Positions 55,458 through 64,000 of a DNA stretch of 64,000 nucleotides are shown piece by piece. Each line of letters begins with the position of its first letter. The first letter of the stretch is position 1. Origin of the DNA: Actinosynnema pretiosum (GTDB lineage: Bacteria; Actinomycetota; Actinomycetes; Mycobacteriales; Pseudonocardiaceae); NCBI RefSeq assembly GCF_024171695.1, contig NZ_JAMTCF010000004.1, positions 372,001 through 436,000 of the forward strand, given 5' to 3'. Position numbers and translations under genes: made by a program. The notes under the pieces are model-generated. The model searched no databases. It was not told the DNA's origin and saw nothing but the letters and a program-made list of their open reading frames with translations.

Positions 55458-56594
55458 TCACGCCGTCCGCGTCCGCCGCACCGCCTCCGCCGCGCCCCGC
55501 CCCGGCAGCGCGCCGCGCTCACCGGCCGACGCGAGCCCCGTGCCCGCGTCCCCGTCCGCCACCGACCCGCGTCCCTCCACCGACCCGCGCACCGCGATCG
55601 ACACCCGCACCGCCCCGTCCTCGCGCCGCGTCGAGAACGCCAGCCCGGCCCGCTCCGCCGCCCGCTGGAAACCCGTCTCCTCCGGCAGGCACCACGCCAC
55701 CAGCTCCCGGTGCCCGTCCGCCCGCGCGGCCCGCGCCAGCTGGACCAGCAGCGCCGCCCCGATCCCGCGCCGCTGCCACTCGTCCTCCACCAGCACCGAC
55801 ACCTCGGCCACCTCGGGCGCGGACGTCCGGATCAGCTGGCCGATCGCCACCACCCGGTCCGCGCACTGCGCCACCAGCGCCGTCCCCCTCGGCGGGGCCA
55901 GCAGCCGGTGCAGCCAGCGGCGCGGCAGCGCGCTCACGCCCGCGTGGTACCTGGCGAACAGCGACCGCTTCGAGCACCGCCCGTGCAGCGCGGCCACCGC
56001 GCCCTCGTCCGAGGGCTGCCCCGCCCGGATCACCACGGCCATCCCGTCGCCGGTCACCGTCCCGGTGGGCGCGCTCGCCCCGGTCGCGCCCACCAGCTCG
56101 GCCAGCGCCCGCGCCCTGGTCAGCTCCACCTCGGTGAACGGCGTCCACGCCCGCCTGGCGACCACGGTCACCCCGTCCGACGCCAGCAGGTGCGCGGTGT
56201 TCCCGTCCTCGGCGGGCGGCTCGGCCAGCGCCCGCACCCAGTCCGCGCCGAGCACCGACCGCAGCGCCTCGGCCAGCGCGGCCGGGTCGGTCATGGCGGC
56301 GGAGGCGGCGCGCAGGGCGGCGGCGGGCCCGTCGACCAGGTCGCGCACGTCGGCGCGGGTGATCCCGACCGCGCGGGCCCCCTCGGCGCGGATCTCCTCC
56401 ACCAGGTCGGCGGGCAGCACGCCCGGCCCGGTGGTCACCACCAGCTCGTCCACCACGCCGCCGGGCACCGGGATCGCCGACAGGGCCAGCACGTTGCAGT
56501 CGCGCGCGGCGAGCCTGATGGTCACCCGCGCCAGGGCGCCGGGGCTGTCGGGCAGCTCGAACCGCAGCCGCCAGGTCTTCGGTGTGGGGTTCAT
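55458..56594 (-). CDS. ACT-domain and GNAT acetyltransferase fusion protein
   Basis: A 378-residue protein. Residues 8-75 form an ACT-type ligand domain (RLRFELPDSPGALARVTIRLAARDCNVLAL, then VVDELVVTT), suggesting amino-acid or other small-molecule control. A linker region follows, then a GNAT acetyltransferase domain at about 185-335: VIRAGQPSDEGAVAALHGRC, AEVSVLVEDEWQRRGIGAALLVQLARAARADG (acetyl-CoA loop) and ELVAWCLPEETGFQRAAERAGLAFS. The substrate is unknown; similar actinobacterial proteins include allosterically controlled protein lysine acetyltransferases, although those usually respond to cAMP. The C-terminal tail is low-complexity. ATG 56594 precedes the ACT domain directly. Confidence 0.8.
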   Translation of the reverse strand: MNPTPKTWRLRFELPDSPGALARVTIRLAARDCNVLALSAIPVPGGVVDELVVTTGPGVLPADLVEEIRAEGARAVGITRADVRDLVDGPAAALRAASAAMTDPAALAEALRSVLGADWVRALAEPPAEDGNTAHLLASDGVTVVARRAWTPFTEVELTRARALAELVGATGASAPTGTVTGDGMAVVIRAGQPSDEGAVAALHGRCSKRSLFARYHAGVSALPRRWLHRLLAPPRGTALVAQCADRVVAIGQLIRTSAPEVAEVSVLVEDEWQRRGIGAALLVQLARAARADGHRELVAWCLPEETGFQRAAERAGLAFSTRREDGAVRVSIAVRGSVEGRGSVADGDAGTGLASAGERGALPGRGAAEAVRRTRTA

Positions 56595-56816
56595 CGCCCC
56601 AGGGTTTCGCGGCCACGTTGCCACCGGGGGACGGTGGCGTTTCCGCCTGCGACCACCGACCCCGGCTGGGCCACGCCGACCGCCGCGTCGGGCGGTGGTC
56701 CGGTCCCCGACGGCCTCGTCCGACCCGCGCGCCGGTTCACACCACCCGTTCGCCGGAACCGCCGCGTTCACACTCACCGCGACCACCCGTCACCGGGCGT
56801 CACCGGACCCGTCGGG

Positions 56817-57212
56817 TCAGTCCTTGCAGTGGTCCGGCGGGAACAGGTTCAGCGGGCCGCACTCCCAGCCCTTGGTGGTGGTCGTCGTCGTGGTCGTCGG
56901 CTGCTCGGCCTTCGGCGGCTCCTCCGACTTCGGGGGCTCCTCGACCTGCGGCGGCGCCTGCTCCTGGGTCTTGGTGGTCGTCTTCGTCGTCGTGGTGGTG
57001 GTCGTGCTGGTCACCACCGAGGACGAGGGCGCGGAGCTGCTGCTCGACGGCGCCTCGGACGAGCTGGGCGGGGTCGACGACACCCCGGTCGACCAGGTCG
57101 CCGAGGGGATTCCGCTCTCGGTCTCGTCCCCGCTGACGTACACGCCGATGAGGACGCCCGCCAGCGCCGAAGTGGCCAGCGCCAGGCCACCCGCAGCCCA
57201 CACCACCCGCAC
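56817..57212 (-). CDS. Small secreted or membrane-anchored Ser/Thr-rich protein
   Basis: A 131-residue protein with an N-terminal helix (VVWAAGGLALATSALAGVLIGVYVSG), a long low-complexity Ser/Thr/Pro/Lys stretch, and a short C-terminal end GWECGPLNLFPPDHCKD with two cysteines that could form a disulfide loop. It is probably anchored by the helix with the rest outside. I do not know its function. GTG 57212 is chosen because GAGGAGG lies six bases upstream; a longer frame from 57299 would add a basic Arg-rich leader. Confidence 0.6.
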   Translation of the reverse strand: MRVVWAAGGLALATSALAGVLIGVYVSGDETESGIPSATWSTGVSSTPPSSSEAPSSSSSAPSSSVVTSTTTTTTTKTTTKTQEQAPPQVEEPPKSEEPPKAEQPTTTTTTTTKGWECGPLNLFPPDHCKD

Positions 57213-57473
57213 CCGCAGCCTCCTCGGAGAGATCGCCCGGACGCCCCCGCGCGGGGGTGGGCGGGCTGACAGTACCGCTCGTCGCCGATCGATCCGCACC
57301 CCTGTCTCCGCGCCCGGCCCCCGGCGCTTGGGCCATCGGCGCGCACCCCGCTGCGCCGGGCGGTCGCGGACCGTTCAGGCAATCCGGTGGGCCGTTCGGG
57401 CTCAACCGCTGGTGCGTCACGCGAAAGCAACGCGGCGGTAACGGAACGTGCTCGGTTGCCGCCGGTCGCCGTA

Positions 57474-57503
57474 TTGACGCCACTGGTCTAGACCAACTAT
57501 CGT
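57474..57503 (+). promoter_or_regulatory. Promoter with TTGACG and TATCGT boxes
   Basis: A near-consensus -35 TTGACG (57474-57479) and -10 TATCGT (57498-57503) are separated by 18 bases. The spacer is occupied by the palindrome described at 57482. The next plus-strand start, the AraC-family gene, is about 175 bases downstream. Confidence 0.6.
57482..57497. promoter_or_regulatory. DasR-type operator (dre-like site)
   Basis: ACTGGTCTAGACCAAC matches the published DasR consensus ACTGGTCTAGACCAGT at 14 of 16 positions, including the perfect inner 12-base dyad TGGTCTAGACCA. It lies between the -35 and -10 boxes, a position suited to repression by a GntR/HutC-family regulator. DasR itself is not in the window. 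Confidence 0.7.
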
Positions 57504-57679
57504 TTTGTGGCGGGAACCACACCAACGTCCCTCGTGGGTGGGCGGGCGGATGCCCCACCGGCGAGGCGCTGAGGACCCCACGACGGGTCCGGGCAACCGG
57601 GGTGGCGACGCGGGACCTTCTCTCCCCGACCCCGCGTCGCCGCTCCCCGGCCCCCGCCGGTGCGCCACACTCGGACCCG

Positions 57680-58687
57680 ATGCTCACCAGGACCGTCGCC
57701 ATCCACTACGTCACCGCGGCCCTGCGCGGCGCGCGCCGGGCGGGCAGGCCCGTCGATCCCCTGCTCGACGCCGCGGGCATCGGCCCCGCCCTGCTCGCCG
57801 ACACCCGCGCCCGCGTCACCCCCGAGCAGTACACCCGCCTGATCCAGGCCCTCTGGGACGACCTGGACGACGAGTTCATGGGCCTGGCCCCGCGCCGCAG
57901 CAAGCGCGGCACGTTCGCCACCATGTGCCTGCTCGCCGTGCACTGCCCGTCGCTGGAGTCCGCGCTGCGCCGGGGGATGGCGTTCTACGACCTGTTCGAC
58001 GTCGAGCCCGCGCCCGCCCTGCGCGCCGACCCGACCGCCCCCACCGCCCGCCTGGAGCTGGACACCGGGGCGCTGGACGACCCGGACCGCTTCCTGGTCG
58101 AGTCGCTCCTGGTGCTGTGGCACCGCTTCTCGTCCTGGCTGATCGGCCGCCGCATCCCGCTGCGCTCGGCCGCGCTCGCCCACCCGGAACCCCCGCACGT
58201 CGCCGAGTACCACCTGATCTTCGGCTGCCCGCTGCGGTTCGACGCCGGGATCACCGCGCTGGAGTTCGACACCCGCTTCCTGCGGATGCCGGTCGCCCAG
58301 GACGAGGCCGCGCTGCGCCGGTTCCTGCGCAACTCGCCCGCCGAGCTGCTCTCCCGCCGCGACCACGGGGCCGCCACCTCCGGCCAGGTCCGCCGCGAGC
58401 TGGGCTCCGGCGCGCCCGGACTGCCCGAGGTGGCCGCCAGGCTCGGGGTGAGCGCCGCGACGCTGCGCCGCAGGCTCACCGCCGAGGGCACCACGTTCCG
58501 CGAGGTCCGCGAGCAGCTGCTGCGCGACCAGGCGGTGGCGAGCCTGGTGCGCGGCGGCGAGTCGGTGGAGGAGCTGGCGCTGCGCCTGGGCTTCTCGGAG
58601 GCCAGCGCCTTCCACCGGGCGTTCAAGCGCTGGACCGGCAGCAGCCCCGGCGCGTACCGCACCGGGGCCGCCCCGCGCTACCGGTAG
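57680..58687 (+). CDS. AraC-family transcriptional regulator
   Basis: A 335-residue regulator with an N-terminal ligand-binding domain of the PF12625 (OruR/AraC_binding-like) type over residues 10-195 (LTRTVAIHYVTAALRGARR, MGLAPRRSKRGTFATMCLLAVHCPSLESALRRGMAFYDLFD). The C-terminal AraC helix-turn-helix is at about 245-330 (GLPEVAARLGVSAATLRRRLTAEGTTFREVREQLLRDQA and LALRLGFSEASAFHRAFKRWTGSSPGAYR). It probably controls the convergent beta-oxidation genes. The 3' end overlaps the fadB-like gene by 10 bases. ATG 57680 lacks a strong ribosome site. A dre-like promoter lies upstream. Confidence 0.9.
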   Translation: MLTRTVAIHYVTAALRGARRAGRPVDPLLDAAGIGPALLADTRARVTPEQYTRLIQALWDDLDDEFMGLAPRRSKRGTFATMCLLAVHCPSLESALRRGMAFYDLFDVEPAPALRADPTAPTARLELDTGALDDPDRFLVESLLVLWHRFSSWLIGRRIPLRSAALAHPEPPHVAEYHLIFGCPLRFDAGITALEFDTRFLRMPVAQDEAALRRFLRNSPAELLSRRDHGAATSGQVRRELGSGAPGLPEVAARLGVSAATLRRRLTAEGTTFREVREQLLRDQAVASLVRGGESVEELALRLGFSEASAFHRAFKRWTGSSPGAYRTGAAPRYR

Positions 58688-60732
58688 TCCTCGCCCGACT
58701 TGGCCCGCTCGCGCAGCGACGACGGCGGCCGGAACCGCTCGCCGTAGGTGTCCGCGAGGTAGTCGGCCCGCTCCACGAACGCCGCCAGCCCGTAGGCGTT
58801 GGCGAACTGGAGCGTCCCGCCGCTCCACGGCGCGAACCCGAAGCCGAGGACGCTGCCCACGTTGGCGTCGCGCACCGACGTGAGCACCCCCTCGTCCAGG
58901 CACCGCACCGTCTCCAGGGTCTGGACGAACAGCAGCCGGTCCTCGACGTCCCGCTCGGTCACCCCGGCGTCCGCGCGCCCGTACCGGGCCAGCCCCGGCC
59001 ACAGGAACTTCCGCCCGCCCTCCGGGTACTCGTAGAACCCGGCCCCGCCGGACTTGCCGGTCCGCCCCTGCGCGACCAGCTCCTCCACCACCCGCACGCC
59101 CGCGCCGCCCGCACCGCTCTCGCCGTCGGCCACCGCCTGGTCGCGGATGCGCAGCTGGAGCGTCAGCGTCACCTCGTCCGACACCGCGAGCGGCCCCACG
59201 GCCATCCCGGCGCGCTTGGCGACGTTCTCCACCAGCGCGGGCGCCACGCCCTCGCCGACCATCGCGATGGCCTCGGTGACGTACGAGCCGAACGTGCGCG
59301 AGGTGTAGAAGCCCCTGCTGTCGTTGACCACGATCGGCGTCTTGCCGATCTTCAGCACGTAGTCGAACGCGCGCGCCAGCGTCTCGTCCGAGGTCCGCTC
59401 GCCCCGGATGATCTCCACCAGGCGCATCTTCGGTACCGGAGAGAAGAAGTGCAGCCCGATGAACCGCTCCGGGTCCGCGACCGCGCCCGCCAGCCCGGTG
59501 ATCGGCAGCGTCGAGGTGTTGGAGGCGATCACCGCCCCGTCCAGCGCGGCGGACTCGGCGTCCGCGAGCACCCGGTTCTTCAGCTCCCGGTCCTCGAACA
59601 CGGCCTCGATCACCAGGTCGCACCCGGCGAGGTCGGCGTCCGAGTCGGTGGGCGTGATGCCGGGGACCTCGCCCGCGCCGCGCCGCGCGGCCTCCAGCGA
59701 GACGTCCTTGAGCACCACCGGGATGCCCGCCTTCGCGGTCACCTCGGCGATCCCGGCGCCCATCATGCCCGCGCCGAGCACGCCGACCCTCGCCACGGCG
59801 GTCCACTCCACAGTGGACGGACGCGACCCGCCCGCAGCGATCTCGTTCAGCTGGAACCAGAACGTGCCGATCATGTTCTTGGCGACCTGCCCGGACACCA
59901 GCTCCAGGAAGTACCGGTCCTCCACCACGAGCGCGGTGTCGAAGTCGACCAGCGCGCCCTCCACGGCCGCCGCCAGGATCTTCTCCGGCGCGGGGAACGC
60001 GCCCCGCGTCCTCTTGTGCAGCACGGCGGGCGCCGCCGCGAGCACCCCGTACGCCTGCGGGTCGAACGCCCGGAAACCGGGAACGGAGTGCCCCTTGCGG
60101 TCCCACGGCTGCACGGGCTCCGGGTTGGCCGCGATCCACGCCCGCGCCTTGGCGACGAGCTCTTCCTTGGAGGAGGCCAGCTCGTCGACGAACCCGGCCT
60201 CCAGCGCGCGCTTCGGGCGCAGCTGCCTGCCCTCCATCAGCAGCGGCAGCGCGGCCTGGAGCCCGAGCATCCGCACCATCCTGGTGACCCCGCCGCCGCC
60301 GGGCAGCAGCCCCAGCGTCACCTCGGGCAGCCCCAGCTTGATCCGGTCGTCGTCCAGCACCACCCGGTGGTGGCAGGCCAGCGCGATCTCCAGCCCGCCG
60401 CCCAGCGCCGCGCCCGCGATCGCGGCCACCACCGGCCTGCCGAGCCTCTCCAGCCTGCGCAGCTGCGCCTTCACGTCCGACACGCCCGCCAGCACCTCGG
60501 CGGAGTTCTCCCGCGTCACCGACACCAGCAGGTTCAGGTCCCCGCCCGCGAAGAACGTCTTCTTCGCCGAGGTCAGCACCACGCCGGTGATCTCGTCGCG
60601 CTCGGCCTCCAGCCGGTCGACGGCCGCGCCCATCGCCTCCTGGTACTCGGCGTTCATCACGTTCGCCGAGCCCGACATGTCCATGACCAGCGTGACGACG
60701 CCCTCGGCGTCCCGCTCGTAGCGGATGGCCAT
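58678..60732 (-). CDS. fadB: Fatty acid oxidation multifunctional protein (enoyl-CoA hydratase / 3-hydroxyacyl-CoA dehydrogenase)
   Basis: A 684-residue two-step beta-oxidation enzyme. The N-terminal hydratase spans about 1-190 (AGGDLNLLV, AIAGAALGGGLEIALACHHRVV, PEVTLGLLPGGGGVTRM with catalytic Glu). The C-terminal dehydrogenase runs from about 310 (NAD motif VGVLGAGMMGAGIAEVTAKAG, SNTSTLPITGLA, catalytic HFFSPVPKMRLVEIIRG, NDSRGFYTSR). It makes 3-ketoacyl-CoA for the thiolase encoded one base upstream, with which it forms an operon. ATG 60732 directly follows the thiolase stop (gap of one base). The stop region overlaps the convergent AraC-family gene. Confidence 0.96.
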   Translation of the reverse strand: MAIRYERDAEGVVTLVMDMSGSANVMNAEYQEAMGAAVDRLEAERDEITGVVLTSAKKTFFAGGDLNLLVSVTRENSAEVLAGVSDVKAQLRRLERLGRPVVAAIAGAALGGGLEIALACHHRVVLDDDRIKLGLPEVTLGLLPGGGGVTRMVRMLGLQAALPLLMEGRQLRPKRALEAGFVDELASSKEELVAKARAWIAANPEPVQPWDRKGHSVPGFRAFDPQAYGVLAAAPAVLHKRTRGAFPAPEKILAAAVEGALVDFDTALVVEDRYFLELVSGQVAKNMIGTFWFQLNEIAAGGSRPSTVEWTAVARVGVLGAGMMGAGIAEVTAKAGIPVVLKDVSLEAARRGAGEVPGITPTDSDADLAGCDLVIEAVFEDRELKNRVLADAESAALDGAVIASNTSTLPITGLAGAVADPERFIGLHFFSPVPKMRLVEIIRGERTSDETLARAFDYVLKIGKTPIVVNDSRGFYTSRTFGSYVTEAIAMVGEGVAPALVENVAKRAGMAVGPLAVSDEVTLTLQLRIRDQAVADGESGAGGAGVRVVEELVAQGRTGKSGGAGFYEYPEGGRKFLWPGLARYGRADAGVTERDVEDRLLFVQTLETVRCLDEGVLTSVRDANVGSVLGFGFAPWSGGTLQFANAYGLAAFVERADYLADTYGERFRPPSSLRERAKSGEDYR

Positions 60733-60733
60733 C

Positions 60734-61936
60734 TCAGACCCTCTCGATGATCGTCGCGATGCCCATGCCGCCGCCCACGCACAGCGTCGCCAGCCCCCGG
60801 CTCAGGTCCCGGCGCTCCAGCTCGTCCAGCAGCGTCCCCAGGATCATCGCCCCGGTCGCGCCCAGCGGGTGCCCCAGCGCGATCGCGCCGCCGTTGACGT
60901 TGACCTTCTCGTCCGGCACGCCCAGCTCCCGCTGGAACCGCAGCACCACCGACGAGAACGCCTCGTTGACCTCGAACAGGTCGATGTCCTCGACCGTCAG
61001 CCCGGCCTTGTCCAGCGCCTTGCGCGCGGCCGGGGCCGGACCGGTCAGCATGATCGTCGGCTCGGTGCCCACCACGGACGCCGCCAGCACCCGCGCCCTC
61101 GGCGTGAGCCCCAGCTCCCGGCCGACCCGCTCGCCGCCCAGCAGCACCGCCGCCGCGCCGTCCACGATCTGCGAGGAGTTGCCCGGCGTGTGCACGTGCG
61201 AGATCCGCTCGACCTGCGGGTACCGGTCGATCGCCACCAGGTCGTAGCCGAGGTCCCCGTGGAACTGGAAGCTCGGCTTCAGCCCCGCGAGCCCTTCCAA
61301 CGAGGTCTCCGGCCGGATCGCCTCGTCGTGGTCCAGCACCACCGTGCCGTTGCGGTCCACCACCGGGACCAGCGACTTCTCGAACCAGCCCTTGTCGCGC
61401 GCCAGCACCGCCCGCTGGTGCGAGCGCACCGCGAACGCGTCCACGTCCTCCCGGCTGAACCCCTCCAGGGTCGCGATCAGGTCCGCGCTCACCCCCTGCG
61501 GCACGAACCGGGTCGCCGCGCTGGTCTCCGGGTCGGCCATCCACGCGCCGCCGTCCGAGCCCATCGGCACCCGCGACATCGACTCGACGCCGCCCGCCAC
61601 CACCAGGTCCTCGAACCCGGACGCCACCTTCGCCGCCGCCAGGTTCACCGCCTCCAGGCCGGACGCGCAGAACCGGTTGAGCTGCACGCCCGCCGGGCGC
61701 ACGTCCCAGCCCGCCGCCAGCACCGCCGTGCGGGCGATGTCCCCGCCCTGCTCGCCGACCGGCGACACCACGCCCAGCAGGACGTCGTCCACCGCCGAGG
61801 TGTCCAGGTCGTTGCGGGCCGCCAGCGCCGACAGCACCCCGGACACCAGGGAGATCGGCTTCACGCTGTGCAGCGACCCCCGCTTCCCCCTGCCGCGCGG
61901 TGTGCGCACCGCGTCGAAGATCAAGGCATCGGTCAT
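60734..61936 (-). CDS. fadA: Acetyl-CoA C-acyltransferase (thiolase)
   Basis: Splits 3-ketoacyl-CoA with CoA into acetyl-CoA and a shortened acyl-CoA. The 400 residues contain the nucleophile C90 in [12 protein letters not shown], the loop [14 protein letters not shown], the catalytic His in [19 protein letters not shown], and the second Cys in [15 protein letters not shown] near the C-terminus. ATG 61936 starts [17 protein letters not shown], the usual thiolase N-terminus; upstream frame adds an unrelated 12 residues. It forms an operon with the fadB-like gene and has a leaderless-type promoter box. Confidence 0.96.
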   Translation of the reverse strand: MTDALIFDAVRTPRGRGKRGSLHSVKPISLVSGVLSALAARNDLDTSAVDDVLLGVVSPVGEQGGDIARTAVLAAGWDVRPAGVQLNRFCASGLEAVNLAAAKVASGFEDLVVAGGVESMSRVPMGSDGGAWMADPETSAATRFVPQGVSADLIATLEGFSREDVDAFAVRSHQRAVLARDKGWFEKSLVPVVDRNGTVVLDHDEAIRPETSLEGLAGLKPSFQFHGDLGYDLVAIDRYPQVERISHVHTPGNSSQIVDGAAAVLLGGERVGRELGLTPRARVLAASVVGTEPTIMLTGPAPAARKALDKAGLTVEDIDLFEVNEAFSSVVLRFQRELGVPDEKVNVNGGAIALGHPLGATGAMILGTLLDELERRDLSRGLATLCVGGGMGIATIIERV

Positions 61937-61942
61937 GCGACC

Positions 61943-61948
61943 ACCGTA
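61943..61948 (-). promoter_or_regulatory. Candidate -10 box for leaderless thiolase mRNA
   Basis: TACGGT on the minus strand lies six bases before ATG 61936, and no ribosome site is seen. Confidence 0.4.
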
Positions 61949-61996
61949 GGCAGCGCGCGGCGCGCGGCCCATGACCGTTCGGGGTGACTTATCAGC

Positions 61997-62569
61997 TCAC
62001 CGCTCGGCGCGGTCCGCTGCCGTGGAGGACGCCGTCGCGGGGGAGGGCGCGCCCGCCTGCTCGGGGATGCCGTCGCCGAGCCCGCGCTCCAGGTGCTCGC
62101 CCTCGCCGGTGAACCCCATCCGCCGGTACAGCCTGCGCGCGGGCCCGTTGTCCAGGAACACCCGCAGCCGCACCACCGGCCACCCGTGCTCGCCCGCCCA
62201 CGCCAGCACGTCGCCCACCAGCGCCGCGCCCACCCCGCGCCCGCGCGCCTCCGGCCGCACCCACATGGAGAACAGGTAGAGCACCCCGCTGTCCTCCCAG
62301 TGCGGGATCGCGGCCACCAGCCCCACCGAGCCCTCCGCGCCCGCCCCCGCGTCCCGCGCGACGACCCGCACGCCCTGCTCGGGCAGCAGCGAGGTCCGCC
62401 AGTCCTGCTCGGTGTACCCGCGCTCCCGCTCCAGCACCGACCCGAACGCGGCCGGGTCGCTGGCCAGCGCGGTCAGCCGGATGTCGCGCCAGGTCCGCCA
62501 CGAGCCGGGGGTGAGCCTGATCAGTTCCACCGGGGCAGTGTCGCGCACCCCGGTGACAATTGCGCTCAC
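61997..62569 (-). CDS. GNAT-family N-acetyltransferase
   Basis: A 190-residue acetyltransferase. The GNAT fold is clear: VELIRLTPGSWRTWRDIRLTALASDPAAFGS, ALFSMWVRPEARGRGVGAALVGDVLAWAGEHGW-type acetyl-CoA loop (RGRGVG), and VRLRVFLDNGPARRLYRRMGFTGEGE. The layout resembles small-molecule or antibiotic acetyltransferases, but the substrate is unknown. The start is uncertain: GTG 62569 gives the full frame, while GTG 62548 or 62530 would begin closer to the fold. It is separated by about 60 bases from the thiolase gene and probably not part of its pathway. The C-terminal 20 residues are low-complexity. Confidence 0.8.
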   Translation of the reverse strand: MSAIVTGVRDTAPVELIRLTPGSWRTWRDIRLTALASDPAAFGSVLERERGYTEQDWRTSLLPEQGVRVVARDAGAGAEGSVGLVAAIPHWEDSGVLYLFSMWVRPEARGRGVGAALVGDVLAWAGEHGWPVVRLRVFLDNGPARRLYRRMGFTGEGEHLERGLGDGIPEQAGAPSPATASSTAADRAER

Positions 62570-62638
62570 CTAACCGGGCGGCTCGTGGTGCCGCGCGGTC
62601 ATGGCGGGGCGGCCCGAGCGGTGGCAGCGTCCCAGGTC

Positions 62639-63784
62639 ATGACCGCGCGCCGATCACCGTGGATGACCGAGGACCTCGACCAGCTGCGCTCGCTCGCCAG
62701 GACGTTCTTCGCCAAGGAGGCCGTGCCGCACCAGGAGCGGTGGGCGGAGCAGAAGCAGGTCGACCGGGACTTCTGGCTCAAGGCGGGCGAGCTGGGGCTG
62801 CTGTGCCTGTCGGTGCCCGAGGAGTACGGCGGTGGCGGCGGCACGTTCGCCCACGAGGCCGTGCTGCTGGAGGAGCAGGCGCGCTCCGGCGACAGCGCGT
62901 GGGGCGGCAGCGTGCACAACGGCATCGTCGCCCACTACCTGCTCGCCTACGGCAGCGAGGAGCAGAAGCTGGCCTGGCTGCCCAAGCTCGCCAGCGGCGA
63001 GCACGTGGGCGCGATCGCGATGTCCGAGCCGGGGGCCGGGTCGGACCTGCAGGGCATCACCACGCGGGCGCGGCGCGACGGCGACGGGTACGTGCTGACC
63101 GGCTCGAAGACGTTCATCTCCAACGGCGCCCAGGCCGACCTGGTGATCGTGGCGGCCAAGACCGACCCGGACAAGGGGGCGGCCGGGATCTCCCTGCTGG
63201 TCGTGGAGGCCGCGCGGGCGGAGGGCTTCCGGCGCGGGCGGGTGCTCGACAAGCTCGGGCTCAAGGGGCAGGACACCTCGGAGCTGTTCTTCGATGACGT
63301 CCGGCTGCCCGCCTCCGCGCTGCTCGGCGCCGAGGGGCAGGGGTTCGTGCAGCTCATGCAGCAGCTGCCGCAGGAGCGGCTGGTGATCGCGGTGTCGTCG
63401 GTCGCGGGCATCGAGGCGGCGCTGGAGCTGACCCTGGACTACGTGAAGCAGCGGTCCGCGTTCGGGCGGGAGCTGATCAAGTTCCAGAACACCCGGTTCA
63501 CCCTCGCCGAGTGCGCGACCGAGGCCAGGGTGACGCGGGCGTTCGTCGACGAGTGCGTGGAGCTGCACCTGCGCGGTGAGCTGGACGTGCCCACGGCGGC
63601 GATGGCCAAGTGGTGGTCGACCGAGCGGTTGTGCCGGGTGGTGGACGAGTGCGTGCAGCTCTTCGGCGGGTACGGGTACATGACCGAGTACCCGATCGCG
63701 CGCGCGTGGGCGGACGCGCGGGTGCAGAAGATCTACGGCGGCACCAACGAGATCATGAAGGAAATCATCGCGAGGAGCCTGTGA
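62639..63784 (+). CDS. Acyl-CoA dehydrogenase
   Basis: A 381-residue FAD enzyme that oxidises acyl-CoA to 2-enoyl-CoA, the first beta-oxidation step. Visible landmarks are [82 protein letters not shown], the domain around [16 protein letters not shown], and [16 protein letters not shown], where the catalytic Glu is expected. ATG 62639 is the family start. Its stop overlaps the CoA-transferase ATG (TGATG), making an operon that faces away from the thiolase/fadB operon. Confidence 0.95.
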   Translation: MTARRSPWMTEDLDQLRSLARTFFAKEAVPHQERWAEQKQVDRDFWLKAGELGLLCLSVPEEYGGGGGTFAHEAVLLEEQARSGDSAWGGSVHNGIVAHYLLAYGSEEQKLAWLPKLASGEHVGAIAMSEPGAGSDLQGITTRARRDGDGYVLTGSKTFISNGAQADLVIVAAKTDPDKGAAGISLLVVEAARAEGFRRGRVLDKLGLKGQDTSELFFDDVRLPASALLGAEGQGFVQLMQQLPQERLVIAVSSVAGIEAALELTLDYVKQRSAFGRELIKFQNTRFTLAECATEARVTRAFVDECVELHLRGELDVPTAAMAKWWSTERLCRVVDECVQLFGGYGYMTEYPIARAWADARVQKIYGGTNEIMKEIIARSL

Positions 63785-64000
63785 TGGCCGGACCGCTGGC
63801 GGGCCTGCGCGTGGTGGAGCTGGCCGGTCTCGCACCGGCCCCGTTCGGGTGCATGGTGCTGGCCGACCTCGGGGCGGACGTGGTGCGCGTGGACCGGATC
63901 GGCGCGAGCGCCCTGCCCGGCGACCTGCTGGGGCGCGGCAGGCGCTCGGTGGCGGTGGACCTGCGCTCCCCGGAGGGCGCCGCGCTGGTGCTGGACCTGG
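63784..64000 (+). CDS. CaiB/BaiF CoA-transferase, 3' end missing
   Basis: 72 residues are visible of a family of about 380-400. The N-terminus [38 protein letters not shown] is typical of class III CoA-transferases, especially alpha-methylacyl-CoA racemase-like members. The racemase type converts the 2R form of branched acyl-CoA to the 2S form required by acyl-CoA dehydrogenases, which suits its neighbour. Final assignment needs the rest of the gene. Confidence 0.85.
   Translation, partial: MAGPLAGLRVVELAGLAPAPFGCMVLADLGADVVRVDRIGASALPGDLLGRGRRSVAVDLRSPEGAALVLDL

Overview
The window is very GC-rich (roughly 70-75% by eye). GTG starts, strong G/C third-position bias, overlapping start/stop codons and actinobacterial gene pairs (XRE/DUF397, SARP and LAL regulators, pyk, gltBD, a trpE/membrane protein/trpCBA order followed by lgt) point to a filamentous actinomycete, most likely Pseudonocardiales (Actinosynnema/Saccharothrix-like). 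The genus is an inference, not a sequence match.

Layout. 1-5.3 kb: tryptophan operon (trpE cut by the window edge, a trp-linked membrane protein carrying a 60-bp coding repeat, a 19-codon coupled ORF, trpC, trpB, trpA). 5.4-9.6 kb: lgt, then a two-component system whose regulator and kinase are separated by an inverted gene for a secreted AMIN-like protein. 9.6-12.4 kb: C-rich, repeat-filled DNA around an orphan TAXI binding lipoprotein. 12.4-20.8 kb: a dicarboxylate/amino-acid symporter and the glutamate synthase genes gltB-gltD. 20.9-24.8 kb: a strong terminator, a short type I-E-like CRISPR array without cas genes, a leucine-rich-repeat-variant protein, an unknown membrane protein and a DUF2461 protein. 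24.9-29.7 kb: VanZ-like protein, pyk, tesB, Uma2 nuclease-like protein, PLP decarboxylase.

29.8-36 kb is the most unusual part. An ECF sigma factor is fused to a zinc-finger anti-sigma segment, a membrane helix and an extracytoplasmic glycoside hydrolase domain. Its last 24 bases (seven codons plus stop) are repeated exactly 4,240 bp downstream, as the last 24 bases of an 864-residue phospholipase-D-like protein. The two direct repeats bracket a two-gene cassette (an unknown 497-residue protein and the PLD-like protein, ATGA overlap). This looks like a small integrated island using the sigma gene's 3' end as attachment site, and it is the best candidate here for an undescribed (possibly defence) system.

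36-43 kb: gnd, a SulP transporter fused to a beta-carbonic anhydrase, a small Cys-containing protein, an XRE/DUF397 pair, and a DedA protein. 43-50 kb: two large pathway-type regulators (AfsR/SARP and LuxR-type LAL), with unusual inverted repeats before each. 50-53.5 kb: a MacB/FtsX-like ABC exporter ending at a textbook terminator. 53.5-57.3 kb: a duplicated intergenic block, a LacI-family regulator with a CebR-like palindrome upstream, an ACT-GNAT fusion and a Ser/Thr-rich secreted protein. 57.4-64 kb: a promoter whose spacer holds a near-perfect DasR-type site upstream of an AraC-family regulator, then fatty-acid beta-oxidation genes (thiolase, fadB-like, acyl-CoA dehydrogenase, CoA-transferase cut by the window edge) and a GNAT protein.

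No rRNA, tRNA, integrase or transposase gene was recognised.
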